From NCBI GenBank assembly GCA_001899145.1, contig MKVF01000028.1, positions 1-64,000 on the forward strand: DNA of 64,000 nt. Reading direction: 5' to 3'. Under the pieces are notes generated by a model that made no database searches, was not told the DNA's origin, and saw only the letters and a list, made by a program, of their open reading frames with translations. Numbering within the stretch: position 1 is the stretch's first letter; every line of letters starts with the position of its first letter. The translations under genes and the position numbers were made by a program. The stretch is from Flavobacteriia bacterium 40-80. Its GTDB lineage: Bacteria > Bacteroidota > Bacteroidia > Flavobacteriales_D > Crocinitomicaceae. This document shows, in pieces, positions 52,300-62,457 of the stretch.

Positions 52300-52909
52300 T
52301 ACGAGGAAAGAAAAGTATTTTGCGGGAACTTCTTCCGCAGAAGAAGAAAAATGGCTGAAAGAGCATTCCGGCGATCCGTTTTTCAAAGCTCTTAAGGAAG
52401 AACAGGAAGAAAAAATGGACTGGGAATTTGATGATTTTCTGGCAATTGCCGGAGTGCAGAAAGTGACCGGGAAAAGTTTCCGTATTTCTTTCAGAAAAAT
52501 AGGGTACTGGTCTGCAGCGGCAGTTTTTCTGATTGTTTTCGGGACTATTCTTCTGACTAGACATAAACAGGAGAAAACACTTATTGCCAAACAAAATAAA
52601 GTTACGGAGCAGAAAACGAAGAAACAGCTGCCGGAAGTAAAAGAAGAAACGCCGGTAATTGTTCTGACAGAACAGAAGGAGGAGCCTGCGAAAAGAGTTA
52701 AAACACATCCTGCCCAAAAACAACAACCTTCGTTTCCTGAAGAAATAACTGCTTATTATCCGGAGTATGTAGTTATTAACGGGAAACCTGTTTACGATCT
52801 GGAAGAAGCAAAAGAGCTGACAAAAAATTCTCTTGCCCTTCTTGCCACCAACGTAGAGAAAAGTGTCTCGGAAATGGAGCACATTAAACATTTGTCTGTT
52901 AAATTTTAA
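52280..52909 (+). CDS. Membrane protein, probable anti-sigma factor
   Basis: 209 residues from the ATG at 52280. An N-terminal cytoplasmic part (~80 residues, YFAGTSSAEEEKWLKEHSGDP as in Bacteroidota anti-sigma/FecR-like leaders), one membrane helix (about 86-103) and a charged periplasmic part. Position directly after, and overlapping, the sigma gene supports anti-sigma function. No zinc-binding HxxxCxxC motif is seen, so it is not a classical ZAS anti-sigma factor. Confidence 0.7.
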   Translation: MSNDKIDTRKEKYFAGTSSAEEEKWLKEHSGDPFFKALKEEQEEKMDWEFDDFLAIAGVQKVTGKSFRISFRKIGYWSAAAVFLIVFGTILLTRHKQEKTLIAKQNKVTEQKTKKQLPEVKEETPVIVLTEQKEEPAKRVKTHPAQKQQPSFPEEITAYYPEYVVINGKPVYDLEEAKELTKNSLALLATNVEKSVSEMEHIKHLSVKF

Positions 52910-52920
52910 ATGAAAAGAGT

Positions 52921-53409
52921 ATGAAAAGAGTATTTATTATCCTTGCCTTTGCCTTTAGCAGCTTTGCTTTCGGCCAGGTATCCAAGATCAGCCAGCTGTT
53001 TGATCAGTATCAATATACAGAAGGAGTAACTTCTATTAAAATAGCGAAACCGATGTTTCAGCTGTTGGGACAACTGGATATTGAAGATAGTGATCTGGCA
53101 AAAATAAAGCCGCTGATCAATAAGATCAATTCGCTGAAGATCCTGATCGTGGAACGGGATTCTTCTAACGCACGGAATTATGAGTCCATTCAGAACCAGC
53201 TGAAATCAGCATTGAAAGGGATTAAGTATGAGGAGCTGATCAGCATTAACAGTGAGGATTCCAATATCCGGTTTTTAGCGGAAAGCACAAAATCCGATAT
53301 GTTAAGCAATCTTCTTTTGTGTATTGACAGCGGGGACGAAACCGTTTTTATGATTCTGGAAGGAATTATTTCCATGGAAGATGTTTCAAAATTAATCAGT
53401 AATGAATAA
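52921..53409 (+). CDS. Exported DUF4252 protein 1
   Basis: 162 residues with signal peptide (MKRVFIILAFAFSSFAFG). Mature part matches DUF4252: KISQLFDQYQYTEGVTSIKI, KIKPLINKINSLKILIVE, RNYESIQNQLKSALKGIKYEELISI, then a C-terminal segment with LCIDSGDETVFMILEGIISMEDVSKLI. These small Bacteroidota proteins occur behind ECF sigma genes; function unknown. It is followed by a paralogous lipoprotein gene 18 bases on. Confidence 0.82.
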   Translation: MKRVFIILAFAFSSFAFGQVSKISQLFDQYQYTEGVTSIKIAKPMFQLLGQLDIEDSDLAKIKPLINKINSLKILIVERDSSNARNYESIQNQLKSALKGIKYEELISINSEDSNIRFLAESTKSDMLSNLLLCIDSGDETVFMILEGIISMEDVSKLISNE

Positions 53410-53427
53410 TTAAAAAAACAGGAAATT

Positions 53428-53979
53428 ATGAAACGGCTTATTTTATTATCAGGAATGTGTTTAATGTTTTTTTCATCCTGTATTATTTCCAGACATTCAA
53501 ACATGAGCTTTGTTAAAAACAGGCAAATCGAACGGGATGCAGAGGTGGTTTCCATCAGTGTAGCTGCTTTTCTGGCAAAGCCCTTTGTAAAAAGAGCGTT
53601 GCTTGAGGAGGAAGATGCCGAAGATGAGGCAGCTTTAAGATTGATCACAAAAGTGCAAGGGGTCCGTGTGCTGACCATTGAAAACCAGAAAGATTTTTCT
53701 AAAATCAACGAACGGCTTCAGCGTTATCTGAAAAGGAAAAAATATGAGGAATGGGTATCTGTTTCAAGTAGTGAAGACCGTGTTAATATCAATGCGAAAA
53801 TGCGAAAAAGTACAATCAAAAGATTGCTTCTTACAGTAAGTTCCGAAGACGGCGATGGTGTTTTTATCTGTGTCAAAGGAAAATTTTCCGCAGATGATCT
53901 TTCGAATACGGTGAACTCCTTTTCCGAAAAAGGTTTGAAGAAGAAAAAGAAAACAGAAGAAACGGTAACCGAATTATAA
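53428..53979 (+). CDS. DUF4252 lipoprotein 2
   Basis: 183 residues, lipobox FFSSC (Cys18). Same fold as the gene upstream (VVSISVAAFLAKPFVKRALL; LITKVQGVRVLTIENQKDF; YLKRKKYEEWVSVSSSEDRVNI; FICVKGKFSADDLSNTVNSF) with a lysine-rich tail. Soluble and lipid-anchored members of the same family in one operon suggest two forms of the same sensor or ligand. A terminator follows at 54042-54075. Confidence 0.8.
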   Translation: MKRLILLSGMCLMFFSSCIISRHSNMSFVKNRQIERDAEVVSISVAAFLAKPFVKRALLEEEDAEDEAALRLITKVQGVRVLTIENQKDFSKINERLQRYLKRKKYEEWVSVSSSEDRVNINAKMRKSTIKRLLLTVSSEDGDGVFICVKGKFSADDLSNTVNSFSEKGLKKKKKTEETVTEL

Positions 53980-54041
53980 AGCAGATTCATTGCATTAAGC
54001 TTGTAAGATAGTCTCGGATCTCATTAAACTATTGAATCAAG

Positions 54042-54075
54042 AGATGATCCTTCTTTGAAAATTGAAGGATCATCT
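54042..54075 (+). terminator. Terminator of the sigma-factor operon
   Basis: Perfect 12-base stem AGATGATCCTTC (54042-54053) with GAAGGATCATCT (54064-54075), loop of ten, followed by TTCTT. Confidence 0.75.
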
Positions 54076-54130
54076 TTCTTAATGCGAAAAGGCTGATGAA
54101 AACGGCTTCTTATTAAGCTATTGGAGATAA

Positions 54131-54529
54131 TCAGTCTTTTACAAATTTCATGGAAATTGAATTTACACAATGGCGGGTATTTTTAGGTGTGAACATTTCA
54201 CCGTGAAAAACATGACCGAGATGGCCGCCGCAATTGGCACATATAATTTCAATTCTTTGTCCGTCAGCGTCAGGCACTTTTTTTACCGCACCTTCAATTT
54301 CATCATCAAAAGCCGGCCATCCGCAACGGGAATGGAATTTATCCTCAGACCTGTAAAGCGGAGCGTTACACTGCCGGCATACGTAAATACCTTTCCCGAA
54401 AAAATCGGTGTATTCTCCCGTAAAAGGATATTCCGTTCCTTTTCTCAGAATTACATCCGCTTCTTCTTTTGTGAGCTGATTGTAAGATTTATTTTCCATA
54501 TAACTCAAAATTTGGTTTTTATATTCCAA
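54131..54529 (-). CDS. msrB: Peptide methionine (R)-S-oxide reductase
   Basis: 132 residues. Two zinc CxxC pairs (CRQCNAPLY and [10 protein letters not shown]) and the catalytic Cys in [12 protein letters not shown], with [10 protein letters not shown] substrate loop. Repairs oxidised methionine residues in proteins using thioredoxin. No signal peptide, so it is cytoplasmic. Convergent with the DUF4252 operon. Confidence 0.96.
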   Translation of the reverse strand: MEYKNQILSYMENKSYNQLTKEEADVILRKGTEYPFTGEYTDFFGKGIYVCRQCNAPLYRSEDKFHSRCGWPAFDDEIEGAVKKVPDADGQRIEIICANCGGHLGHVFHGEMFTPKNTRHCVNSISMKFVKD

Positions 54530-54556
54530 ATCGTAGTTCTCATAGGGAGCAGCTGT

Positions 54557-54997
54557 TCAGTCCAGATAGGAAATTGCTAAGCGGAGATAATATTCCTGTT
54601 CTTCCGTAATAAATAAAAGGTAATACCGGCCTTTTCCTAATCCGCTGACCGCAGGACTGAAAAAATAGTCTGTGATCTCTGTCTGTTGTGTAAATGTACC
54701 GTCCTCGTTTTTTTCCACTAAACGGATGGAGCTGTTAAGTTGGTTTTCTTCAAAGTAAAGAGAATCATAATAAAAGATCTCATAGGCTGTTTCGGAAGAT
54801 TGTGTTTCTGTATTCGTTGCTGCTGTTGTTTTGGATAGAGAAGCTGTTTTGTTCACGGAATTTACTGCAGGAGCCGGTTCCACGGGAATGGAAATCTGGT
54901 CGGAGAATACTCCGTTTTTAAAGGTGATAGTTTGCTGGGCAACAATCAGATTGCCTGTAAATACTGAAACAACGCAAAGAAAAAAGATGAATTTCAT
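54557..54997 (-). CDS. Small exported protein of unknown function
   Basis: 146 residues from the ATG at 54997, giving a clean signal peptide (MKFIFFLCVVSVFTGNLIVAQ); an upstream start would place extra charged residues before it. The mature chain is short and beta-rich with a Ser/Thr-rich middle (NKTASLSKTTAATNTETQSS). No domain recognised. It is upstream of msrB on the same strand with 27 bases between them, so possibly co-transcribed. Confidence 0.65.
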   Translation of the reverse strand: MKFIFFLCVVSVFTGNLIVAQQTITFKNGVFSDQISIPVEPAPAVNSVNKTASLSKTTAATNTETQSSETAYEIFYYDSLYFEENQLNSSIRLVEKNEDGTFTQQTEITDYFFSPAVSGLGKGRYYLLFITEEQEYYLRLAISYLD

Positions 54998-55131
54998 AAA
55001 AATTTGTTTGGCAAACGAATTTACAAAAGTTTTTCGCATCCTTTTGCATTCACAATATAAATTCTTTTATCCGACTATTTATTATAGTACTTTCTCCGGT
55101 TCATTCCAGGAACAATTTGGTCCGGGTTGTT

Positions 55132-55893
55132 TTATTTATTCAGGACAGGGAATAGAAGAGGCCTGCAGGGTACAGCGTCATTTTCAATTGGGGCTACCTG
55201 CATATTCAGAAAATATTCTCCATCTGGCATTTCATCAGGAAAGTAAGCAAATTCTGTAATTGTACGGTCGAATCTTGGAGCATCTGTGTTGGTTTTCCAA
55301 AATGATTTGTGGAACGCCAGAACACCGTTATCAACTTCACGGTCCACGGAAGGAAGATCAACGATCAGGTGTTTCACGTTCAACTGATCCAGAACTTTAA
55401 CACAATCCTGATGCAAGTAGGGAAAGTTAGTATTGGAGTAATTCCGGTGTTTTTTATCTTCGGAATTTGGTAAGGTACGGATCATCAGACATTCTGTTTC
55501 CGAGGAAATGGTCTTTTCCAGATGTTCTTTTAAAATGACCAGATCCTGCTCCTGGAATTCCTTATTGAAAACAGTGCTTGGCTGAAGGGAAATGAGCCGT
55601 GCTCTCAAAAAATAATCTTTAAAAAGCTCATTTACAGAATATACTGTTTCAGTAACATGCCCGAGGCATTCTATGTGTGTGCCGTGTCCATGCGGATTGA
55701 AGGTAATATTTCTGAAATTGACAGCGTTCCCTTCGGCAACGGAGCCGACAAAGGTAGCTGTTCTGACAGGTTCAATAACAGGAAAATCCACGTACCATGC
55801 ACGTGGATTTTCCGAATTATTTTTTAAACCGATCGATACATCGAAAAACTTTTCGGTATCTATGAAATATGTTTGATCAATAAACAGGATCAT
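55132..55893 (-). CDS. Cyclase-family metal-dependent hydrolase (kynurenine formamidase-like)
   Basis: 253 residues, PF04199 type. The metal-binding motif HGHGTHIECLGH is visible (about 78-89), and later SVDREVDNGVLAFHKSFW resembles the family's conserved Asp/His region. Members hydrolyse N-formylkynurenine or related amides. The start overlaps the M48 protease stop by 4 bases, so it belongs to the rpoN run. Substrate unknown. Confidence 0.82.
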   Translation of the reverse strand: MILFIDQTYFIDTEKFFDVSIGLKNNSENPRAWYVDFPVIEPVRTATFVGSVAEGNAVNFRNITFNPHGHGTHIECLGHVTETVYSVNELFKDYFLRARLISLQPSTVFNKEFQEQDLVILKEHLEKTISSETECLMIRTLPNSEDKKHRNYSNTNFPYLHQDCVKVLDQLNVKHLIVDLPSVDREVDNGVLAFHKSFWKTNTDAPRFDRTITEFAYFPDEMPDGEYFLNMQVAPIENDAVPCRPLLFPVLNK

Positions 55894-56729
55894 CTTCGGA
55901 TAATTACTGATCCTCCGAATCCGCCTGTTTTGATATTGTTCAGCAGTTTCTTCATGTTAGCATACTCCGATTTGTAATCTTTATTTCCTGTACATCCGTA
56001 TTCCGCTTTTTTTGCATTGTAATTTTCAATACGGCCTTCTGAATTCGGGTGGGTGCTCAGGAATTCGATTGTTCTTGAATTGCCGGCAGCTACCATCTTT
56101 TCAAAGAATTTCCCGCCTCCGTTTGCATTATAATCTGTTGGGCATAAGTATTCTACGGATTTAGAATCTGCTTCCGTTTCGTGGTTTCTGGAAAATTTAA
56201 GACCGATTAAACTCGCGGAAATATTTTTGATCATTTCTTTGTTTCCGGCAATAGCACTTAAAACAGCATCAACACCATACATTGTTGTCATCTGACGTGT
56301 AGAGTGACGCATGTCCGCATGAGCGATTTCGTGCCCAAGCACACCTGCCAGCTCATCCTCCGAATCTAAATATTTCATGATACCTGTATAAATATAGATA
56401 TATCCGCCGGGAGTACAGAAGGCGTTCAGAACAGTGTCATTTTTAATGATCTTTACCTGCCAGTTGAAATCATCTTTGTGAGTTACTTTTCCGGAATTTA
56501 AAATTTTGTTCCTGATCTTATATACATAGGCGTATAGCTCAGGGTTTGCTGCTGAGTCAACAAGAGGATACTCCGTGGGGTTACTTGCTATTTCTTTGGC
56601 GACCTGCGCTCCTAATTCCTTATCCTGGCTTACGGTGTACATATTGACACCTTGTTCTTTTGCCTTGTCAACAAGTCCGCAGGCAAGTAGTGTTAAACCT
56701 GTGATAACTAATAATGCAATTTTTTTCAT
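55890..56729 (-). CDS. M48-family metalloprotease lipoprotein
   Basis: 279 residues from the ATG at 56729 (an ATG five codons upstream is also in frame). Lipobox LLAC near residue 16. Zinc motif HEIAH in LGHEIAHADMRHS and a downstream Glu in NHETEADSKSVEY complete the M48 site. Similar LoiP/BepA-type proteases act in the periplasm on misfolded outer-membrane proteins. Located 42 bases after the membrane protein gene, and overlapping the cyclase gene by 4. Confidence 0.9.
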   Translation of the reverse strand: MKKIALLVITGLTLLACGLVDKAKEQGVNMYTVSQDKELGAQVAKEIASNPTEYPLVDSAANPELYAYVYKIRNKILNSGKVTHKDDFNWQVKIIKNDTVLNAFCTPGGYIYIYTGIMKYLDSEDELAGVLGHEIAHADMRHSTRQMTTMYGVDAVLSAIAGNKEMIKNISASLIGLKFSRNHETEADSKSVEYLCPTDYNANGGGKFFEKMVAAGNSRTIEFLSTHPNSEGRIENYNAKKAEYGCTGNKDYKSEYANMKKLLNNIKTGGFGGSVIIRR

Positions 56730-56771
56730 TTTTATTTTATTCATTAGAGTTACGAAAATAAATGAATTTTT

Positions 56772-57431
56772 TCAGAGTAATGTTTTAACAATCGTTAAAG
56801 TTATGAAAGACAGGAGTAATCCGATTAAATACCCGGATATCAGCTGGTTAATAGTGTGTTTTTTTAGTCCGTACCGAGCAGTCATAACAAGCCCGCCGGT
56901 AAGGATCACCGCCAATAAAACGATAATATCCGGAATGTAAAAATAATAAAAATAATAAATCATTGTTCCTGCTGAAAGCCCGGATGCGAGAGCATGCAAA
57001 CTGATTTTTGTACGGAGAGTGATTATAAAGGCGACGAAAGAACTGACGACACCCAAGACCGCTATTGAATGAATAATGACCGGAAAATACAAAATACTCA
57101 GCTGCTTGAATAAGATAATCGTAAGGACAAATGAGTAAAATCCGGTGATGAGGATCGGAATGCTTCGTTCTCTCCGGTTATTAAGCTCTATGGATTCGAT
57201 CTGCCTGTTTTTTTGCATAATCACTAACGAGAGTCCGGGAGCTATTACCAGAAGAATAAAGAAGATGATTAATGTTACCATCTTCAGATAAGGATTCATC
57301 AAAAAAGGATTCTCTTTGATGTCAATGGATGTTTTACTGACGGTTTCCGTGAAAAACATGACGGCCAGTGTGTAAACAGGCATCATCAACGGGACAAAGA
57401 GCCATGATATGAACTTATAAATCAATTGCAT
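56772..57431 (-). CDS. Integral membrane protein, PAP2-like
   Basis: 219 residues with about six membrane helices. The stretch RTKISLHALASGLSAG in the second half resembles the PAP2 (phosphatidic acid phosphatase) His region, though the full three-motif set is not clear. Bacteroidota proteins of this type are usually annotated as hypothetical or PAP2-like. The start overlaps the rpoN stop by one base (TGATG), so the two are coupled. Confidence 0.65.
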   Translation of the reverse strand: MQLIYKFISWLFVPLMMPVYTLAVMFFTETVSKTSIDIKENPFLMNPYLKMVTLIIFFILLVIAPGLSLVIMQKNRQIESIELNNRRERSIPILITGFYSFVLTIILFKQLSILYFPVIIHSIAVLGVVSSFVAFIITLRTKISLHALASGLSAGTMIYYFYYFYIPDIIVLLAVILTGGLVMTARYGLKKHTINQLISGYLIGLLLSFITLTIVKTLL

Positions 57432-58885
57432 CAGAGCTCTTTTCTTAATCTCGCAACCGGAATGTTCAGCTGTTCGCGGTATTTGGCAATAGTTCGTCTG
57501 GCGATATTGTATCCTTTTTCATTCAGCAGCTGCGCCAACCGGTCATCTGTAAGCGGCCGCCGCTTTTCTTCCGCTTCGATCGCTTCGGAAAGAATTTTTT
57601 TGACTTCCCGTGTGGACACTTCTTCACCACTGTCGGTGGAAAGTGATTCAGAGAAGAAATATTTGAGCGGGTAAATGCCGAAATTTGTCTGAACGTATTT
57701 GCTGTTGGCAACGCGGGAAATAGTAGAAATATCCAGGCCGATCATGTTTGATATATCTTTCAGGATCATCGGCTTAAGATTTGACTCATCTCCGGATATG
57801 AAGAATTCCCGCTGGTAAGCGACAATGGCCTCCATGGTGGTCAACAAGGTATTTTGCCGTTGCTTGATGGCATCAATAAACCATTTTGCGCTGTCTAATT
57901 TTTGTTTTACGAATTGCAGCGCTTCTTTGTCTGCCTTTGAAGTTTTCGCCCCTTCGGCATAATTACGGAGCATTGTTGCATAATCTCTGCTTACATGTAA
58001 TTCCGGCGCGTTTCTTCCGTTCAGTGATATTTCCAGCTTTCCGTCAAATTCCTGGATATAAAAATCCGGGATGATCTGGATCATTGATTTTGCGGCTTCT
58101 TTTCCGGAACCGCCGGGCTTCGGGTTTAATTTGATGATTTCCGCGATCGCTTCTTTCAGGTCTTCGTCCTCTATTTCAAGCTTCTTCTGGATTTTGTCGT
58201 AATGTTTTTTCGTAAATTCCTCGAAGTGATCTTCTAATATTTTTTTAGCGGTAAATTTGGTAATATCTCCGTCTTGTTTACGGTTGATTTGAATTAACAG
58301 GCATTCTTTTAAATCTCTTGCTCCGACACCGGCGGGATCAAGCTCCTGAACAAGCGTGAGCACTTCTTCCACCTGCTCTTCCGTTACCATGATGTTCAGG
58401 GTAAATGCAAGATCATCAACAATCGCATCAATTTCTCTGTTGAGATAACCTGATTCATCCAGGTTTCCTATGATGGTATTTGCAATGATAAACTGTGTTT
58501 CATCCAGGTCAAGCATATAGAGCTGTTCCAGCAGGCGGTCTTGGAAAGTTTGTTCACCGCTGTACGGAATTACACGTTCTTCATCGTCCTTGCTGCGGTT
58601 ATTTACCTGTGTTTTGTAGTCAGGAGTGTCATCATCCATATAGTCGGAGAGGTCAAAATCTTCCCGTTCATTCTCGATGTTCGAATCGTCGAAATCTTCT
58701 TCGCGCTCATTTTCGAAATCTTCTTCCAGTTCCTTACCTTCTTCCAGAGCAGGATTTTCCTCTATTTCCTGTTTGATTCTCTGGTCAAGCTCCATTGTAG
58801 GAACCTGTAGTAGTTTCATCAGCTGAATCTGCTGAGGGCTCAGGCGCTGTTCTAACTTCTGACCAAGGTATTGTTTTAAAGCCAT
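57431..58885 (-). CDS. rpoN: RNA polymerase sigma-54 factor
   Basis: 484 residues. Region I is Gln/Leu-rich (QLMKLLQVPTMELDQRIKQEIEENPALEEG), region II is very acidic (EEDFENEREEDFDD), then the core-binding and DNA-binding domains; the RpoN box reads ARRTIAKYREQ near the C-terminus. Needs enhancer-binding ATPases to open promoters. It starts a run including a PAP2-like, M48 and cyclase gene. A TATTTTTG box at 58944-58951 may be its promoter, in which case the hairpin at 58904-58936 is within its leader. Confidence 0.96.
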   Translation of the reverse strand: MALKQYLGQKLEQRLSPQQIQLMKLLQVPTMELDQRIKQEIEENPALEEGKELEEDFENEREEDFDDSNIENEREDFDLSDYMDDDTPDYKTQVNNRSKDDEERVIPYSGEQTFQDRLLEQLYMLDLDETQFIIANTIIGNLDESGYLNREIDAIVDDLAFTLNIMVTEEQVEEVLTLVQELDPAGVGARDLKECLLIQINRKQDGDITKFTAKKILEDHFEEFTKKHYDKIQKKLEIEDEDLKEAIAEIIKLNPKPGGSGKEAAKSMIQIIPDFYIQEFDGKLEISLNGRNAPELHVSRDYATMLRNYAEGAKTSKADKEALQFVKQKLDSAKWFIDAIKQRQNTLLTTMEAIVAYQREFFISGDESNLKPMILKDISNMIGLDISTISRVANSKYVQTNFGIYPLKYFFSESLSTDSGEEVSTREVKKILSEAIEAEEKRRPLTDDRLAQLLNEKGYNIARRTIAKYREQLNIPVARLRKEL

Positions 58886-58903
58886 ATTAATTTTATATAG
58901 AAA

Positions 58904-58936
58904 AAAAGACAGCCATGCGGGTTTCGACTGTCTTTT
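58904..58936 (-). terminator. Terminator after phnA
   Basis: Stem AAAAGACAG (58904-58912) with CTGTCTTTT (58928-58936); on the minus strand it ends in a T run. It lies between phnA and rpoN. Confidence 0.75.
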
Positions 58937-58958
58937 AACGTTGCAAAAATATCAAAAT

Positions 58959-59537
58959 CTAAGCTTGTTTTTTGACATATTTCGTTAAAATAATAATCGA
59001 TTGACCTTCAATTTTTCCTTCTATTTGCTCGCTGTTGTCATGAACTAATCTGATCTGACGGACTGCTGTTCCGATTTTTGCATTCAGAGATGATCCTTTT
59101 ACATCCAGATCTTTGATAAGTGTGACGGTATCACCGTTTTGAAGGATGATCCCATTACAATCCCTGTGAAATTCGTCTTCTCCTGTGGCATGCTGGTCTC
59201 CGGATGCTTCCGCCCATTCTTTTATTTCATCATCCAGGTACAGCATGTCCAAAGCATCAACAGCCCAGGTATTTGATTTCAGGCGGTTTAAAAGTCTCCA
59301 TGCTGTTACCTGCACAGCCGGATCTTCATGCCACATGGTAGTACTTAAAATTTCAAAATGTTTTGCATCCAGCTCCGCTCGTTTTTCTAATTGAGAGATG
59401 CAGCTTTCGCAACAGAAAAATGCTTCATCAGCAAATTTCCCGGTAGAAAAAGGTACTTTATAAATACTGATGTTTTCTGTTGTTTCACATAACTGACATT
59501 TGTCAGGAGCTGTTTTTTTAAGATGATCGTAATTCAT
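58959..59537 (-). CDS. phnA: PhnA-like zinc-ribbon protein
   Basis: 192 residues from the ATG at 59537; a longer in-frame start at 59558 overlaps the infB terminator hairpin, so the shorter one is chosen. N-terminal zinc ribbon (CQLCETTE and CCESC, Cys at about 13-16 and 41-44) and the C-terminal PhnA domain (GDTVTLIKDLDVKGSSLNAKIGT; VRQIRLV). Despite the name, its link to phosphonate use is doubtful. Metal-binding, role unknown. Confidence 0.88.
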   Translation of the reverse strand: MNYDHLKKTAPDKCQLCETTENISIYKVPFSTGKFADEAFFCCESCISQLEKRAELDAKHFEILSTTMWHEDPAVQVTAWRLLNRLKSNTWAVDALDMLYLDDEIKEWAEASGDQHATGEDEFHRDCNGIILQNGDTVTLIKDLDVKGSSLNAKIGTAVRQIRLVHDNSEQIEGKIEGQSIIILTKYVKKQA

Positions 59538-59552
59538 AATGATTATTAAAAA

Positions 59553-59570
59553 AGCCATCCGAAGATGGCT
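59553..59570 (-). terminator. Terminator of the rimP-nusA-infB operon
   Basis: Stem AGCCATC (59553-59559) with GATGGCT (59564-59570), a CGAA tetraloop, and on the minus strand followed by TTTTTTAATAAT. Confidence 0.75.
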
Positions 59571-59581
59571 TAGTTATGGAT

Positions 59582-62419
59582 TTATAATTTTCTTGCTACT
59601 TCCACTTCCTCGAATGCTTCAATGATGTCGCCAACTTTTATATCGTTGTATTTTTCAACATCCAAACCACATTCAAATCCGCGTTTTACTTCTCTTTGAT
59701 CGTCTTTGAAACGTTTTAAAGAGCCTAATAAGCCTGTGTGAACAACAATTCCGTCACGGATGACACGGATTTTAGAGGTTCTTTTGATTACACCGTCAAG
59801 AACGAAACAACCTGCAATTGTTCCAACTTTGGAAATATTGAATATCTCACGCACCTCTGCTGAACCGGTAATCTGTTCCTGAATATCCGGAGACAACATT
59901 CCTTCCATGGCCGCTTTGATTTCCTCAATAGCTTTGTAGATGACAGAGTACAGTCGGATATCAATTTTTTCTTCCTCTGCAAGTTTCCTTGACGCCACTG
60001 TCGGACGAACCTGGAATCCAAGAATGATGGCATCAGAAGCAGAAGCAAGGTTGACATCGGCCTCGGAAATAGCTCCGACACCTTTGTGAACAATCTTAAT
60101 AGCGATTTCTTCTGTTGAAAGATTTAGTAACGAGTCGGACAATGCTTCGATTGATCCGTCCACGTCTCCTTTGACGATTAAGTTCAACTCTTTGAAATCT
60201 CCGATTGCCAGACGTCGGCCGATCTCATCCAGTGTAATATGTTTATTGGTACGTAAACCTTGCTCACGGTATAATTGCTCCCGTTTAGCAGCGATGGTTC
60301 TCGCTTCTTTTTCATCTTCAAGAACATAGAATTTATCACCCGCACTTGGCGCACCACTGATCCCTAAGATCGAAACCGGTGTGGACGGAGTTGCAGCTTT
60401 CAGATTTTTACCTCTTTCATCGTGCATTGCTCTTACACGCCCGTAATAACGACCGACAAGAACGATATCTCCGACTTTCATTGTTCCGGATTCTACCAGT
60501 AAGTTAGTGACGTATCCTTTTCCTTTATCCAAGGAAGATTCAATCACCGTTCCTAAAGCATTTTTGTTCGGATTGGCTTTAAGATTAAGAATTTCCGCTT
60601 CCAGAAGGACTTTATCCAAAAGCTCTTTGATATTTAATCCTTTTTTAGCGGAAATTTCCTGACACTGGTATGGACCACCCCATTCTTCTACCAGGATATT
60701 CATGGCAGATAGCTGCTCACGGATTCTGTCAGCATTCGCACCGTCTTTATCAATTTTATTGATAGCGAAAACCATCGGAACATTGGCAGCCTGTGCGTGA
60801 GCGATCGCTTCTTTGGTTTGCGGCATTACGTCGTCGTCAGCGGCAACGATGATAATCGCCACGTCTGTTACCTGTGCGCCCCGCGCACGCATTGCCGTAA
60901 AGGCTTCGTGGCCGGGAGTATCCAGAAACGTCATTTTACGTCCGTCCTCCAATGTAACAGAATAAGCCCCGATGTGCTGCGTGATTCCTCCCGCTTCACC
61001 GGAAGTAACATCCGCATTACGGATTCTGTCCAGTAAGGAAGTTTTACCATGGTCAACGTGTCCCATTACCGTAATAATCGGCGGACGCGGCTGAAGGTCT
61101 TCTTCTTTATCTTCTACGATTGGAATACTTTCTGTTACTTCCGCCGAAACAAATGTAGTCTCATATCCAAACTCATCTGCCACGATCTGGATTGTTTCCG
61201 CATCTAAACGCTGGTTAATGGAAACGAAAATTCCCAATGACATACAAGCAGAAATTACCTGCGTTGGCTGTACATTCATCATTGATGCCAATTCAGATAC
61301 TGTAACGAATTCTGTTAGCTTCAATACTTTTTCATCCATTTCCGCTTCTATCTGCTCCATCTCACGACGTTGAGCGATATTCGCACGTTTTTCCCGTCTT
61401 AATTTGGAACCTTTGGATTTAGCTCCTTTTGTAGAAAGGCGGGCAAGAGTATCCTTGATTTCCTTTTCAATATCTTTTTCCGAAATCGGAGCATGCTTAG
61501 GTGCTGCGGTTTGATGTTTTCCCGCATTCGGATGCTTCTGATTCGGGTTTTTATGTCTGTTATTGTTTTGGGCGTTGCCTCCTGTCTGTGCTGTATTTCC
61601 TGTTTCAGGACCTTTTTTAATACGTTTTCTTTTCTTCTTAGGTTCGTCATTCTTGTTCGGAACATGAGAAGAAGATGCTACTTTTTGCTTTTCAACAGGC
61701 AATTCGATTTTACCAAGAATTGTCGGGCCTGTAATTGTTTTTCTTTCAACACGAATTGTTTCAATTTCAGGAGCAGCCTCTTTTGCCGGAGTTTGAGGTG
61801 CTTCTTCTTTTTTCTCTTCGTGTTTTGGAGCTGTTGCAGGCTCTTCTTTTTTAATTTCTTTTTCCTGAGCAGGCTCTGTATTTTTGACAGCCGGTTTTTC
61901 TTCCGCCGTTTCCGGTTTTTTCTTCTTGTCAGGACGGGTTTTCTGATTCAGCTTATCCAAATCAATTTTCCCGACAATATTCAGATGTAAACCACCTCCG
62001 TCAACGGTTGTTGGTTCCTCTTCCTTGTCAGCAGGCAGAGGTTTTTCTTCCGCTTCCTTTTTCTCTTCCGTCGGAGGAGTTACACGTGATCTCTCCTGAA
62101 TTAACTCTGTTTTAAGGCGCTCTATATCCAGATCGTCTTCATCCTCTTCAGCAGGAGCTTTCTCCGTCTGAGGTTTGCTGTCCTGCAGACTGATCGTTTC
62201 CCGTCGCTCTCTTTTTAAAGAAGTTTGTTTAGCCTTTTCCTTCAGAGAAAGATCATCTGCAAACTGTTTTAGAAGAATTTCATACTGATCTTCTTCAATT
62301 TTAGTATTCGGATTGCTGTCAATAGCCTGTCCCTGACGACTAAGAAAGTCAACAATCGTAGGGATTGAAACATTCAATTCACTAGCTACTCTACTTAATC
62401 TATGTGTTTTTCCGGCCAT
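59582..62419 (-). CDS. infB: Translation initiation factor IF-2
   Basis: 945 residues. An N-terminal IF2_N motif (residues 1-50), a long Lys/Glu/Pro-rich disordered region (about 75-330), then the G domain ([24 protein letters not shown]) and C-terminal domains II-IV ([28 protein letters not shown]). It places fMet-tRNA on the ribosome. Preceded by nusA with 38 bases between, a classic bacterial order. Confidence 0.97.
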   Translation of the reverse strand: MAGKTHRLSRVASELNVSIPTIVDFLSRQGQAIDSNPNTKIEEDQYEILLKQFADDLSLKEKAKQTSLKRERRETISLQDSKPQTEKAPAEEDEDDLDIERLKTELIQERSRVTPPTEEKKEAEEKPLPADKEEEPTTVDGGGLHLNIVGKIDLDKLNQKTRPDKKKKPETAEEKPAVKNTEPAQEKEIKKEEPATAPKHEEKKEEAPQTPAKEAAPEIETIRVERKTITGPTILGKIELPVEKQKVASSSHVPNKNDEPKKKRKRIKKGPETGNTAQTGGNAQNNNRHKNPNQKHPNAGKHQTAAPKHAPISEKDIEKEIKDTLARLSTKGAKSKGSKLRREKRANIAQRREMEQIEAEMDEKVLKLTEFVTVSELASMMNVQPTQVISACMSLGIFVSINQRLDAETIQIVADEFGYETTFVSAEVTESIPIVEDKEEDLQPRPPIITVMGHVDHGKTSLLDRIRNADVTSGEAGGITQHIGAYSVTLEDGRKMTFLDTPGHEAFTAMRARGAQVTDVAIIIVAADDDVMPQTKEAIAHAQAANVPMVFAINKIDKDGANADRIREQLSAMNILVEEWGGPYQCQEISAKKGLNIKELLDKVLLEAEILNLKANPNKNALGTVIESSLDKGKGYVTNLLVESGTMKVGDIVLVGRYYGRVRAMHDERGKNLKAATPSTPVSILGISGAPSAGDKFYVLEDEKEARTIAAKREQLYREQGLRTNKHITLDEIGRRLAIGDFKELNLIVKGDVDGSIEALSDSLLNLSTEEIAIKIVHKGVGAISEADVNLASASDAIILGFQVRPTVASRKLAEEEKIDIRLYSVIYKAIEEIKAAMEGMLSPDIQEQITGSAEVREIFNISKVGTIAGCFVLDGVIKRTSKIRVIRDGIVVHTGLLGSLKRFKDDQREVKRGFECGLDVEKYNDIKVGDIIEAFEEVEVARKL

Positions 62420-62457
62420 ATATATTTTTTACACTACCCAACCGGTAGCAATTAAAA

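Noticed and set aside
52066-52891. Long minus-strand frames opposite the sigma and anti-sigma genes
   Set aside because: Opposite strand of genes with recognisable regions 2 and 4 and a membrane anti-sigma; the frames are rich in Phe/Arg runs typical of reverse-strand artefacts.
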